Below, piece by piece: positions 1-7,687 of a DNA stretch of 64,000 bases. The position numbers and the translations under genes were made by a program. The notes beneath the pieces are model-generated. The model was given only the letters and a program-made list of their open reading frames with translations, had not been told where the DNA came from and ran no database searches. The stretch lies in the NCBI RefSeq assembly GCF_000293805.1, contig NZ_AMBZ01000003.1, positions 124,001 to 188,000 of the forward strand, written 5' to 3'. The stretch's first letter is position 1. Each line of letters starts with the position of its first letter. This DNA comes from Paenibacillus alvei DSM 29 (GTDB lineage Bacteria; Bacillota; Bacilli; Paenibacillales; Paenibacillaceae).

Positions 1-85
1 CATTACGATTCGGATTGTCGATCAAGAACTTCATTTCCTTATTTCGAGCTGTGAGTTGCCATCCTTGCATGACTAAACATGTCAT
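1..85 (-). CDS. Possible 5' part of a gene running off the left edge
   Basis: On the minus strand an open frame starts at an ATG at 85 (or a second in-frame ATG at 70) and stays open to the window edge, giving about 28 residues with no recognisable motif. No clear ribosome binding site precedes either start. A hairpin at 106..143 lies just upstream. Too little is visible to name a product, and it may be a chance frame. Confidence 0.25.
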   Translation of the reverse strand, partial: MTCLVMQGWQLTARNKEMKFLIDNPNRN

Positions 86-105
86 ATTCGAATAAACGGA
101 GATAC

Positions 106-143
106 AGAACACCATTTCATGACGAGGTCGGAAATGGTGTTCT
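106..143. terminator. 13-bp inverted repeat, possible terminator without T-run
   Basis: AGAACACCATTTC (106..118) pairs perfectly with GAAATGGTGTTCT (131..143) across a 12-base loop. It lies downstream of the minus-strand gene ending at 170. Neither side has a good T-tract, so it could be a weak terminator, an mRNA-stabilising hairpin or an operator. Confidence 0.45.
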
Positions 144-169
144 GCTGTAATATCTACAGTTTTTACGAA

Positions 170-559
170 TTAGGCAATGACAAGGGTTCCGAGACTGTTA
201 GTTGGAGCGATCACCAGAGTGTCACCCGGCAAAAACGTTCTTGTAAATGTCAATGTCAGTAAGAAGATACTGTTCAGTGTTCCAAACGGAACGCATTGTT
301 TGCTATTAAAGAGAGTCAGGAAGTCTACATCAAGTGATATTACAGGCGGGCTCAATACCAATGTTTTTGATTCGAAAGTTGTCTGCACTTTCAATGAGGC
401 GAGCTGTGGCGGGATGCCAAGGTTATTCTTAGTAGCAATGTGAAGGTCGCATAGACTTTGATTTATGCCATTTTGAAGCACAAGCTCAAACTTATTTCTA
501 CCTACGAGCAATTCAGACAAATTATCGAATATTAGTGTTCTATTAAACAAAATAGCCAT
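170..559 (-). CDS. Hypothetical protein, 129 aa
   Basis: The product is not recognised. The start is the ATG at 559 because GGGGGTGA lies just upstream; an in-frame ATG at 589 lacks a binding site. The protein is rich in Leu, Thr, Asn and hydrophobic beta-type stretches, with a repetitive C-terminal end (LVIAPTNSLGTLVIA). There is no signal peptide or obvious membrane helix, so a small beta-rich cytosolic or surface-associated protein is the most that can be inferred. It stands alone, divergent from the small gene at 625. Confidence 0.55.
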   Translation of the reverse strand: MAILFNRTLIFDNLSELLVGRNKFELVLQNGINQSLCDLHIATKNNLGIPPQLASLKVQTTFESKTLVLSPPVISLDVDFLTLFNSKQCVPFGTLNSIFLLTLTFTRTFLPGDTLVIAPTNSLGTLVIA

Positions 560-624
560 CACTTCACCCCCAATCTTGCCGGTCTGCAAAATTATTATAT
601 GAGCGGTAGAATGAGGTGGCTTGT

Positions 625-816
625 ATGGTTACACCGGATGCGATGATTTCATACAAAATTGGTTCTACAGCGTATAGGAGAGCATGCGCTCGTGCAATGA
701 CGCGTGATGATGTTATTTTTCTGGAGGACTGGAATATCAATAACGATAGAAGTCATTTTCCGACTGTAGAGGCTTTTGTTTTCCTTTCCTGGAACCTGTA
801 TAATATGTGGAAATAA
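625..816 (+). CDS. Small hypothetical protein, 63 aa
   Basis: A short frame starts at ATG 625, with GAGGTGG five bases upstream; an in-frame GTG at 616 would overlap that site. The product is basic at the N-terminus and rich in aromatic residues at the C-terminus (AFVFLSWNLYNMWK). There is no family recognition. It ends 32 bases before the next gene and could be co-transcribed with it. It may also be spurious. Confidence 0.35.
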   Translation: MVTPDAMISYKIGSTAYRRACARAMTRDDVIFLEDWNINNDRSHFPTVEAFVFLSWNLYNMWK

Positions 817-848
817 GCTTCATATTTTGTATCTAAAGGAGACGAATA

Positions 849-2195
849 ATGGATTTACCCCCGAGTATCAGCTTCATTTTAGTAGCAATACTGATTATCC
901 TTACCGGCTTTTTTGTAGCCACAGAGTTCGCAATCATTAAAATCCGCTCCAGCCGTGTTGATCAATTGGTTCTGGAAGGACGCAAAAATGCGCTTGCGGT
1001 GAAACAAGTGACGAGCAATCTTGATGGCTATTTGTCAGCGTGTCAATTAGGCATTACGATTACAGCGCTGGGACTTGGTTGGCTGGGAGAACCTTCGGTT
1101 GAGAAGGTGCTTCATCCCGTATTTGTATGGTTATCTGTTCCACAGCAGGCAGGGTCTATTCTTTCCTTTGTGATTGCATTTATCGTCATTACGTTCCTTC
1201 ATGTGGTGGTAGGTGAGCTTGCCCCGAAGACACTGGCGATTCAGAAGTCGGAGAAGATCAGCTTGCTGTTTGCAAGACCGATTATCTGGTTTCACAAGGT
1301 GATGTATCCGTTCATCTGGTTGTTGAACAGCTCTGCAAATGGATTTATCCGCTTATTTGGATTGAAGCCTGCGAAAGAACAGGAAGAAGCTCATTCCGAG
1401 GAAGAGCTCCAAATTATTTTGAATGAGAGCTATGAAAGCGGTAAAATCAATAAAACCGAGTTTGGATATGTAAGCCGCATATTTGCATTTGACGAATTGC
1501 TGGCTAAGGAAATTATGGTGCTTCGAACCGATATGATCTGCTTGTCGGAAGACTTGCCTGTCGTAGAGAGCATCCCCGTAATGAAGCGAGAGCAGTATAC
1601 CCGATATCCCATTATCCGTGGAAGCAAGGACTTTATTGTGGGCATGATCAACACAAAGCAGTTGTTCCTGCAGTATGATGAAGCGGCTGATAAGAAATTG
1701 TCTGACATCATGCTTCCTGTTCTTACCGTCTCTGAATCTACACCGATCAATCAACTCCTGAAGCGCATGCAGAAAGAAAGCACGCATATGGCGATCCTGA
1801 TTGACGAGTATGGCGGAACATCAGGCATGATCACGATTGAAGATATATTGGAAGAAATCGTTGGCGACATACGCGATGAATTCGATAAGGAAGAGCGTCC
1901 TGAGATTGAACGAGTGAATGAGCACACCTTCATTTTCGATGGCAAGGTGCTGCTTACCGACGTGAATAACTTGCTCTCCACTGATCTTGAGCATGAAGAT
2001 ATCGATACAATCGGAGGATGGTTGTATGATCGAATGCCGGACTGCAAAAAGGGTTCTCAGTTGGAATGGAATGGCGTTCAATTCACCGTGCTTGAGCGGG
2101 AAAAACATCGAATTCGCAAAGTTCAGATTGCGACAGGTCAACCTGTTACGATGCTGGAGTTCGATGACATAGAAGCTGAGCAATCTTCGCTCTAA
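849..2195 (+). CDS. CNNM/CBS-domain membrane protein of the CorC/HlyC (UPF0053) family
   Basis: This 448-residue protein has the usual length and order of the family. The N-terminal DUF21/CNNM membrane region (residues about 8-190) has hydrophobic helices beginning SFILVAILIILTGFFVATEF. A pair of CBS domains follows (about 210-335) with the typical IDEYGGTSGMITIEDILEEI end, then a CorC_HlyC C-terminal domain (about 355-435). Family members are linked to Mg2+ (and Co2+) efflux or homeostasis, as in B. subtilis MpfA and its paralogs; the exact ion is not decided by sequence. The ATG is preceded by AAAGGAGA seven bases upstream. A bidirectional terminator follows directly. Confidence 0.93.
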   Translation: MDLPPSISFILVAILIILTGFFVATEFAIIKIRSSRVDQLVLEGRKNALAVKQVTSNLDGYLSACQLGITITALGLGWLGEPSVEKVLHPVFVWLSVPQQAGSILSFVIAFIVITFLHVVVGELAPKTLAIQKSEKISLLFARPIIWFHKVMYPFIWLLNSSANGFIRLFGLKPAKEQEEAHSEEELQIILNESYESGKINKTEFGYVSRIFAFDELLAKEIMVLRTDMICLSEDLPVVESIPVMKREQYTRYPIIRGSKDFIVGMINTKQLFLQYDEAADKKLSDIMLPVLTVSESTPINQLLKRMQKESTHMAILIDEYGGTSGMITIEDILEEIVGDIRDEFDKEERPEIERVNEHTFIFDGKVLLTDVNNLLSTDLEHEDIDTIGGWLYDRMPDCKKGSQLEWNGVQFTVLEREKHRIRKVQIATGQPVTMLEFDDIEAEQSSL

Positions 2196-2201
2196 TGTAA
2201 A

Positions 2202-2250
2202 AAGAAGCACCCTCAGAACCATTTAGGTTTTGCAGGGTGCTTCTTCGTTT
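2202..2250. terminator. Bidirectional intrinsic terminator
   Basis: A 12-bp perfect stem, AAGAAGCACCCT (2202..2213) with AGGGTGCTTCTT (2234..2245), is flanked by A-runs on the left and T-rich sequence on the right. It can end the convergent CorC-type gene on the plus strand and the export operon on the minus strand. Confidence 0.85.
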
Positions 2251-2309
2251 CATCTAATCAAACTGAACCGCATTATGCTCTATACCGCTAATTTCAAAGA
2301 AAGTACGAA

Positions 2310-3389
2310 TTATTGCAGTACGACCGTATCGCCTTCTTTAAGTCCTTCCAGCACCTCGGTCTTTTCACTTGTCTCCAAGCCAACCTTGATATCTTTACGC
2401 TCTACTTGACCATTTCCTTTATCCAGCATGACGTAGACGCTGTCCTTCTCACGCATTACCGCAACAGTAGGAACGACAATCGCATTCTCTTTACGCTGCG
2501 TCTCGATTTGGCCAGTAAGGCTAAGGCCGGCAATCAGGTTCTCATTGGCATCGAGTCCGATGATGACTTCGAATTGTGCAGGCTGATTGCTTTGTTCTTC
2601 GGATACAGCCTTAGCGAACTTGGACACCTTTAGAACTTTACCTTGAAGCTTGACATTCTTCATGGCGTTCATCTTTACCTCAACAGCCATGCCAGGCTTA
2701 ATCCGGAATACATCTTGTTCGCCAACAAGAGTGACGAGCTGCAATTTCTTCAAATCTACGATTTTACCGACGCGATCATTTTCCTTTAATGCTTTCGGAA
2801 TTTTGTTCGGGTCATCATACAGGAAAATGCCAGGCGAAGGGGCGATGTATTCGGATGCATCCACCTTTTTCTGCTTCTGAGCAATTTCCTTGCGTTGAAT
2901 ATCGACCGTCACATTGTTAAGCTCTTGCTGCAGCTTGGTCGTTTCTTTTTCGACGAATTTTTTCTTCATTTCGGCCTCCGTGGAAGGAAGGGCTTGATCT
3001 TCTTCCCCGAGGGCGGATTGGTATTTCGCAAGCTGTGTTTCCAACTGCTGCTTCTTGATGGCAGCTTCCGCTTGTGCGATTTCATTCGTTAGCGAACTTG
3101 GATCGAGGCGGAAAATGAGGTCGCCCTTTTTCACCTGCTGTCCGTCTTTCACTGCCCATTGCTTCACCTCGGCACCGAATGGAGCATATACGATTGTTTC
3201 CTTCTCGTATGTCGATTTTCCCTTTACCTCGATATGGTTGACAAGTGTTTCCTTCGTAACGGGGAAGGTGATAGCACCTGCATTATCCATTGGAACTTCC
3301 GGCTGCGCAGGGTTGGCGAATCGGTACAATCCAAAGCTGATACCGCCTAAAATAAGTATGATAATTGACCATTTTAATATCGATTTCAT
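2310..3389 (-). CDS. Membrane fusion (periplasmic adaptor-like) subunit of a tripartite ABC exporter
   Basis: This 359-residue HlyD/MacA/YknX-type protein has one N-terminal membrane anchor (ILKWSIIILILGGISFGLYRF). A biotinyl-lipoyl-like half follows (VKQWAVKDGQQVKKGDLIFRLD), then a coiled-coil hairpin (about residues 110-175, rich in Gln, Lys and Glu), a second lipoyl half and beta-barrel, and a C-terminal LEGLKEGDTVV motif. The start is ATG 3389 with GAGGAGG upstream; an in-frame upstream start at 3431 has no binding site. It is the last gene of the operon, after ATPase and permease. In B. subtilis the homologous YknWXYZ system protects against the SdpC toxin; that role here is inference. 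Confidence 0.9.
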   Translation of the reverse strand: MKSILKWSIIILILGGISFGLYRFANPAQPEVPMDNAGAITFPVTKETLVNHIEVKGKSTYEKETIVYAPFGAEVKQWAVKDGQQVKKGDLIFRLDPSSLTNEIAQAEAAIKKQQLETQLAKYQSALGEEDQALPSTEAEMKKKFVEKETTKLQQELNNVTVDIQRKEIAQKQKKVDASEYIAPSPGIFLYDDPNKIPKALKENDRVGKIVDLKKLQLVTLVGEQDVFRIKPGMAVEVKMNAMKNVKLQGKVLKVSKFAKAVSEEQSNQPAQFEVIIGLDANENLIAGLSLTGQIETQRKENAIVVPTVAVMREKDSVYVMLDKGNGQVERKDIKVGLETSEKTEVLEGLKEGDTVVLQ

Positions 3390-3445
3390 ATGGTTATGTC
3401 CTCCTCTATGTGGAACAACTGCGGACTGCAATTGAACGATGGCAC

Positions 3446-4834
3446 TTAGTCTCGCTTAATAGCGGTTAGAGCATCGGTACGAGAGGCGCTGATGGCTGGA
3501 TATATACCAGACAGAATGCCTGTCACGATCGCAAAAATAATTCCGATTGGAATATTGGATAAGGAGATGAAGATAATCGCATCTCCTGTACTCTCTGACA
3601 TTGTACTTGCTGTCACCCCGTTAATGGCCCATACGATCCAGTAAGACAGCATAACTCCAATCAATCCGCCAACCAATCCAAGCAGTGCCGCCTCAATGAT
3701 GAACATATTGCGAATTTGTCTCAGGTTCGCCCCGAGTACCTTCATGATGCCGATCTGTCGGCGCCGCTGATAGGTTGACATGGTCATCGCGACCACAATC
3801 GAAATGGAAGCGATGAAAAGAACAAATAGGCCAATGCCCAGTGCAATCGTTTTAATAATGGCGAAGTTCTCCTGCAAACGATCCTTCTGGTGCAGGTTTG
3901 TTTGTGTGTTCAGCGTTAGCTTCTTAATTTGCTTCTCGACTTGTCCTACATTCGCTTGATCGTCTACTTTCACGATGACATTGTTATATGTACCATGTTC
4001 TTCATTGCCGTTATTCAAGCGCAGCTCTTGCATCAGCATTTTGCCGGTTTCAAGAGATACGTAAAGTTTCTTATCGTATGCTACCTGATTCTCACTGACA
4101 CCGGCCGGCTTCTTAAGTATGCCAGATACCCGAAGCGGAGAGCTCGTGTAGGTCTTGCTGTCGCCATTACCCAGCATCGTTTTGAGACGTATTTGTCGCT
4201 GATACATCGCAGTAGGGATGCGATTAAGATTGTTGTACTGCTCCATTAGTGAATCGTCATACGGATTGTTAGACAACTGTTCGATCAGGTTATCCATCGT
4301 TTCTTGATCAACAAGTCCTAGGGTTCCTCCATAGTTTAAGATGACGGTACCATCGAGGTCGGAAGGAGAACCCTGCATAAATTTGTTGTCAAATTGAGTT
4401 AACGAATTGAGATCTGTTGCAAATACTTCAATTCCAGTACGGCGGTCATCCAATGTGCTCATTTCCAAATAACCAAATTGCTGGAATGGCGCCACTGCCT
4501 TTACATGAGGGATGTTGCGGATGACCTCAATCTTTTGCGCTGTAATCTTTCCGCGTTCTACGTTCTCGTTATCTGCACCTTTGGCCTGCTGTCCGCCGTT
4601 TTTGCCTTGATTTCCGCCTTGGCTGACCCCCGTATTCGGAGTAACCGTAATTTCGTCCATCTTTAAAAAGGAGTTCAATTGTTTTTCTGCAAACATTTGT
4701 GCAGATTCCCCGACGCTCATCGCAATAATAATTGCGGCACAGCCAATCGAAATTCCAGCCGCACATAAGCCAGTAACAACCTTACGTCTCTTCAATTGAT
4801 CCCATGATAGATGGAGGTAGTCTCGTACTCTCAC
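3446..4834 (-). CDS. MacB/FtsX-type ABC transporter permease
   Basis: A 462-residue permease with the MacB fold. One N-terminal membrane helix (about 20-45) is followed by a large extracytoplasmic domain (about 50-325) with a Gly/Gln/Asn-rich stretch (GNQGKNGGQQAKG), then three C-terminal helices of the FtsX domain (about 330-455) with the typical TYQRRRQIGIMKVLGA motif and AISASRTDALTAIKRD end. The start is a GTG at 4834 with GGAGGTGA six bases upstream; it lies inside the 3' end of the ATPase gene (53-base overlap), which suggests translational coupling. It should form the transmembrane and mechanotransmission part of the exporter. Confidence 0.92.
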   Translation of the reverse strand: MRVRDYLHLSWDQLKRRKVVTGLCAAGISIGCAAIIIAMSVGESAQMFAEKQLNSFLKMDEITVTPNTGVSQGGNQGKNGGQQAKGADNENVERGKITAQKIEVIRNIPHVKAVAPFQQFGYLEMSTLDDRRTGIEVFATDLNSLTQFDNKFMQGSPSDLDGTVILNYGGTLGLVDQETMDNLIEQLSNNPYDDSLMEQYNNLNRIPTAMYQRQIRLKTMLGNGDSKTYTSSPLRVSGILKKPAGVSENQVAYDKKLYVSLETGKMLMQELRLNNGNEEHGTYNNVIVKVDDQANVGQVEKQIKKLTLNTQTNLHQKDRLQENFAIIKTIALGIGLFVLFIASISIVVAMTMSTYQRRRQIGIMKVLGANLRQIRNMFIIEAALLGLVGGLIGVMLSYWIVWAINGVTASTMSESTGDAIIFISLSNIPIGIIFAIVTGILSGIYPAISASRTDALTAIKRD

Positions 4835-5585
4835 GACTGCTCACCTCCAACGGGATGAAGAACTTTTCGTCCTGAACAGCTTCTGTCGTCAACATTGGAC
4901 TTACGTGCGTGTGCAATCCGTCCTCGATCAATATGCCATCCTTTAAAGTAATAATGCGTTTTGTTTGTTCGGCCACTTCCATTTCATGTGTGACGATAAT
5001 GAAGGTGGTGTCTACGGTTTCGTTTAAGTTTTTTAGGATTGCGATGATTTCTTCTTCTGTTCGTGTATCCAGATTACCGGTAGGCTCGTCCGCAAAAACA
5101 ACCGATGGCTCGGTAATAAGCGAGCGTGCGATACTGACACGCTGCTGCTGCCCACCAGACAATTGAGATGGGAACAGTTCAGCCTTGTCAGGAATACCAA
5201 CCTGTTCAAGCAGACGGATCGCCTTTTGCTTTCGTTCGGCTGGACGTATGCCTTGGAAAATAAGTGGGAGCTCTACATTTTCACGTACAGTTAAATTGGC
5301 TATTAGCTCGTACGCTTGAAATATGAAACCAATATGCTTGCGTCGAAATTCAGCAAGTGAGTTCTCGTTCAGCTTTACAATATCCTGATCTGCAATATAA
5401 ATGCTCCCTTCAGTTGGCTTCATTAAGCCCGCCATTAAGTTGAGCAATGTGGATTTACCAGAACCTGAGCTGCCTAGCAGTGCAACCATCTCGCCGCGCT
5501 TAACTTCAAAATTAATGGAATGCAGTACTTGGGTTGTTTCGGGGCCGTTCTTAAATGAGTGTGACAGACCTTCGACACGTAGCAT
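4782..5585 (-). CDS. ABC transporter ATP-binding protein (LolD/MacB/YknY type)
   Basis: A 267-residue ATPase with Walker A (GSSGSGKST), Q-loop (FIFQAYELIANLTV), signature (LSGGQQQRVSIARSL), Walker B (VVFADEPTGNLDT) and H-loop (IIVTHEMEV). These motifs and the NLD signature are typical of the LolD/MacB subfamily, which pairs with FtsX-like permeases and membrane fusion proteins. About 40 extra C-terminal residues after the H-loop region have no recognised motif. AGGAGG precedes the ATG. It is the first gene of the three-gene minus-strand operon. Confidence 0.93.
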   Translation of the reverse strand: MLRVEGLSHSFKNGPETTQVLHSINFEVKRGEMVALLGSSGSGKSTLLNLMAGLMKPTEGSIYIADQDIVKLNENSLAEFRRKHIGFIFQAYELIANLTVRENVELPLIFQGIRPAERKQKAIRLLEQVGIPDKAELFPSQLSGGQQQRVSIARSLITEPSVVFADEPTGNLDTRTEEEIIAILKNLNETVDTTFIIVTHEMEVAEQTKRIITLKDGILIEDGLHTHVSPMLTTEAVQDEKFFIPLEVSSRESTRLPPSIMGSIEET

Positions 5586-5693
5586 TCGGCTCCTCCTTTC
5601 TTTCTATTACTTCGATGTAGGTATGTATTGATCTAGGAAATGACAGTGTTCCATACGGTGGATAAACGTGAAAGTTTCTTCCTAAGTTGCATT

Positions 5694-5729
5694 GTGACAA
5701 TATTGTAAGGAGAACTCGAGAATTGTCAC
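5694..5729. promoter_or_regulatory. Inverted repeat in the divergent intergenic region, possible operator
   Basis: GTGACAAT (5694..5701) and ATTGTCAC (5722..5729) form an 8-bp inverted repeat with 20 bases between the arms. It sits in the 296-base region between the minus-strand export operon and the plus-strand pseudouridine synthase gene. It could bind a dimeric regulator of the exporter. No other convincing element was seen in this gap. Confidence 0.3.
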
Positions 5730-5881
5730 GCAAATTGAGGATTCGTTGTTATTCGCGATGTCGGCATGGTATGCTGTAATGGCATGGCTTAAGAAGGCAT
5801 GTGTACATTTTGACATAAAACCTGGATCGAAGAAGCACATCAACCCGTGCAGCATGGAGGTGAGCATGCAGTGGCAAAAAA

Positions 5882-6616
5882 ATGAGGTTGGACAAACTAT
5901 TAGGACATATGGGCTGCGGCAGTCGCTCAGAAATTAAAAAGTGGGCAAAAAGCGGCTTGATTCAAGTCAATGGGCGGTTAATTAAGGACAGCGGTGTACA
6001 GGTAGATCCTGATATAGATGAAGTGATGCTTGACGGTGAACAGATTCGATATCGTGAATTTGTGTACATTATGCTGAATAAGCCGCAGGGCGTCATTTCA
6101 GCAACGGAGGATTTGCGAGAGCGTACGGTCATTGATCTGCTGCCAGATGAGCTTCGTCATTTTGAACCCTTCCCGGTAGGACGGCTGGACAAGGATACCG
6201 AAGGCTTGCTGTTGCTTACGAATGACGGCAAGCTGGCACATGATCTGTTATCTCCGAAGAAGCATGTTCCAAAAACATATGTAGCGACCGTTAGAGGACG
6301 GGTCGACAATGATGATGGAGCGGCGTTTCGTCAAGGTGTCGAACTTGATGATGGGTATGTGACAAAGCCAGCGCATCTTGTAATCTCCGGTCATGAGGAG
6401 CAAGCAGATGGAACGGTGCATTCCTTTATCGAACTGACAATTACGGAGGGGAAGTTCCATCAAGTGAAGCGAATGTTCGAGTCGGTAGGGAAGCAAGTAA
6501 TTTATTTGAAACGTATCCAAATGGGAACGCTAGATTTGGATCCCGTACTCAAGCTTGGTGAATGGAGAGAGTGTACAGCAGAAGAGCTAGAAGCACTTCA
6601 GCAGCATCAGCAATAA
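5882..6616 (+). CDS. rsuA: RsuA-family 16S rRNA pseudouridine synthase
   Basis: This 244-residue protein begins with an S4 RNA-binding domain (about 1-60: RLDKLLGHMGCGSRSEIKKW) followed by the RsuA/RluB catalytic domain. The latter includes the GRLDKDTEGLLLLTNDG motif, whose Asp is the catalytic aspartate, and LTITEGKFHQVKRMFE. The family converts U516 of 16S rRNA (E. coli numbering) to pseudouridine; B. subtilis YtzG is a close type. The ATG is not well placed: the strong GGAGGTGA at 5856..5863 is 18 bases away. It is ideally placed for a GTG at 5871, which after an A7 run reads into a stop overlapping this ATG. The start or the A-run length is therefore doubtful. Confidence 0.9.
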   Translation: MRLDKLLGHMGCGSRSEIKKWAKSGLIQVNGRLIKDSGVQVDPDIDEVMLDGEQIRYREFVYIMLNKPQGVISATEDLRERTVIDLLPDELRHFEPFPVGRLDKDTEGLLLLTNDGKLAHDLLSPKKHVPKTYVATVRGRVDNDDGAAFRQGVELDDGYVTKPAHLVISGHEEQADGTVHSFIELTITEGKFHQVKRMFESVGKQVIYLKRIQMGTLDLDPVLKLGEWRECTAEELEALQQHQQ

Positions 6617-6686
6617 GGAAGGTTTAATGATTGAAAATTCATATGGCTGACAACATATAAAGGCTAGAGAGAAAAGGGAGAGATCA

Positions 6687-7484
6687 ATGATGAATTATCG
6701 CATTGTAGCGTTAGATATGGATGGAACACTGCTGCATGATGATCATACGCTGTCCAACGCGAATGCGGAGGCGATTCGCAAGGTCGCTGCTCAAGGCGTG
6801 GAGATTGTATTGTGCACGGGAAGAAGCCCAATTAGTACACTTCCATACTTAGAAGAGCTTGGCCTTGATGGTGTGGTAATTACCCACAATGGCGCTGCCA
6901 CCGTCGCTTCAGAAGGACGCAAACTGCTTCATCGCTTCGATATTCCAAGTGCAGGATTGGAGCCTTATATTCAATACTGTCGTGAGAATGGGGTTCACTT
7001 TGATATTAATACCGCTTTCGAATTATATGTGGACAAGCTGAATGAACTGACCCCGGAGATGCTGCATTTATACCGCCAATTCCTAATTGAGCCGAAGCAG
7101 TTTCCAGGTTGGACGGGCTTGCCGCATGCGCCTGTGAAGCTGACAATGAGCGGACATAAGGAAGAGATAGATCAAGTAGAGCATGAATTGAATGAATGGA
7201 CACATGAGCACAATTTTATTCGCTCAGGGGACTACTTTATCGATATTATGCATAAGGATGCAACGAAGGGAAATGCGCTCAAGCAGCTTGCTGCGATGCG
7301 CGGCGTACCGCGTGAACAGGTGCTCGCCATCGGCAACTATTATAACGATATGACAATGATCCAATTTGCAGGCATGGGCGTAGCCATGGATAATTCCCCG
7401 CTTGAGGTGAAGGCTGCAGCACAGGAAGTCACGTTGTCGAACAACGAGGATGGAGTGGCTGCTACCTTGCTGAAGTATTGCTAG
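6687..7484 (+). CDS. Cof-type HAD-superfamily phosphatase
   Basis: 265 residues with the HAD motifs of the Cof/IIB subfamily. Motif I is ALDMDGTLLHDD, with the two catalytic Asp; motif II is LCTGRSP; motif III is the Lys in DATKGNALKQL; motif IV is AIGNYYNDMTMIQFAG. Known members dephosphorylate sugar phosphates, FMN precursors or pyridoxal phosphate; the substrate cannot be told from sequence. A GGGAGAG binding site precedes the ATG. It follows the rsuA-like gene after 70 bases and may be transcribed with it. Confidence 0.92.
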   Translation: MMNYRIVALDMDGTLLHDDHTLSNANAEAIRKVAAQGVEIVLCTGRSPISTLPYLEELGLDGVVITHNGAATVASEGRKLLHRFDIPSAGLEPYIQYCRENGVHFDINTAFELYVDKLNELTPEMLHLYRQFLIEPKQFPGWTGLPHAPVKLTMSGHKEEIDQVEHELNEWTHEHNFIRSGDYFIDIMHKDATKGNALKQLAAMRGVPREQVLAIGNYYNDMTMIQFAGMGVAMDNSPLEVKAAAQEVTLSNNEDGVAATLLKYC

Positions 7485-7593
7485 TGGCTGGTTCTGTCTT
7501 TGGGAGATAGGGGGGCGTAACCCCGTTCAAGGTAAAGGGGTGCTACCGGCTCTTTCATCCATCCGATTGCAATAGCATGATCGATGAATAATA

Positions 7594-7662
7594 AGCCGCT
7601 GTCCTTGCACAATCGAAGCTTCAGCTTGAAGCATCTCATTGTGCAAGATCAGTGGCTTTTTC
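7594..7662 (+). terminator. Long imperfect terminator hairpin
   Basis: CTTGCACAAT (7604..7613) pairs with ATTGTGCAAG (7639..7648). The stem extends imperfectly outward (AGCCGCTG against CAGTGGCT) and ends in TTTTT. It follows the HAD phosphatase gene and faces the convergent methyltransferase gene. Confidence 0.65.
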
Positions 7663-7687
7663 CTGCGTATACAGGAGCTTTTGCTTT

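Noticed and set aside
1353-1787. Minus-strand frame of 144 codons inside the CorC/HlyC-type gene
   Set aside because: It is antisense to a well-supported conserved gene, with no binding site.
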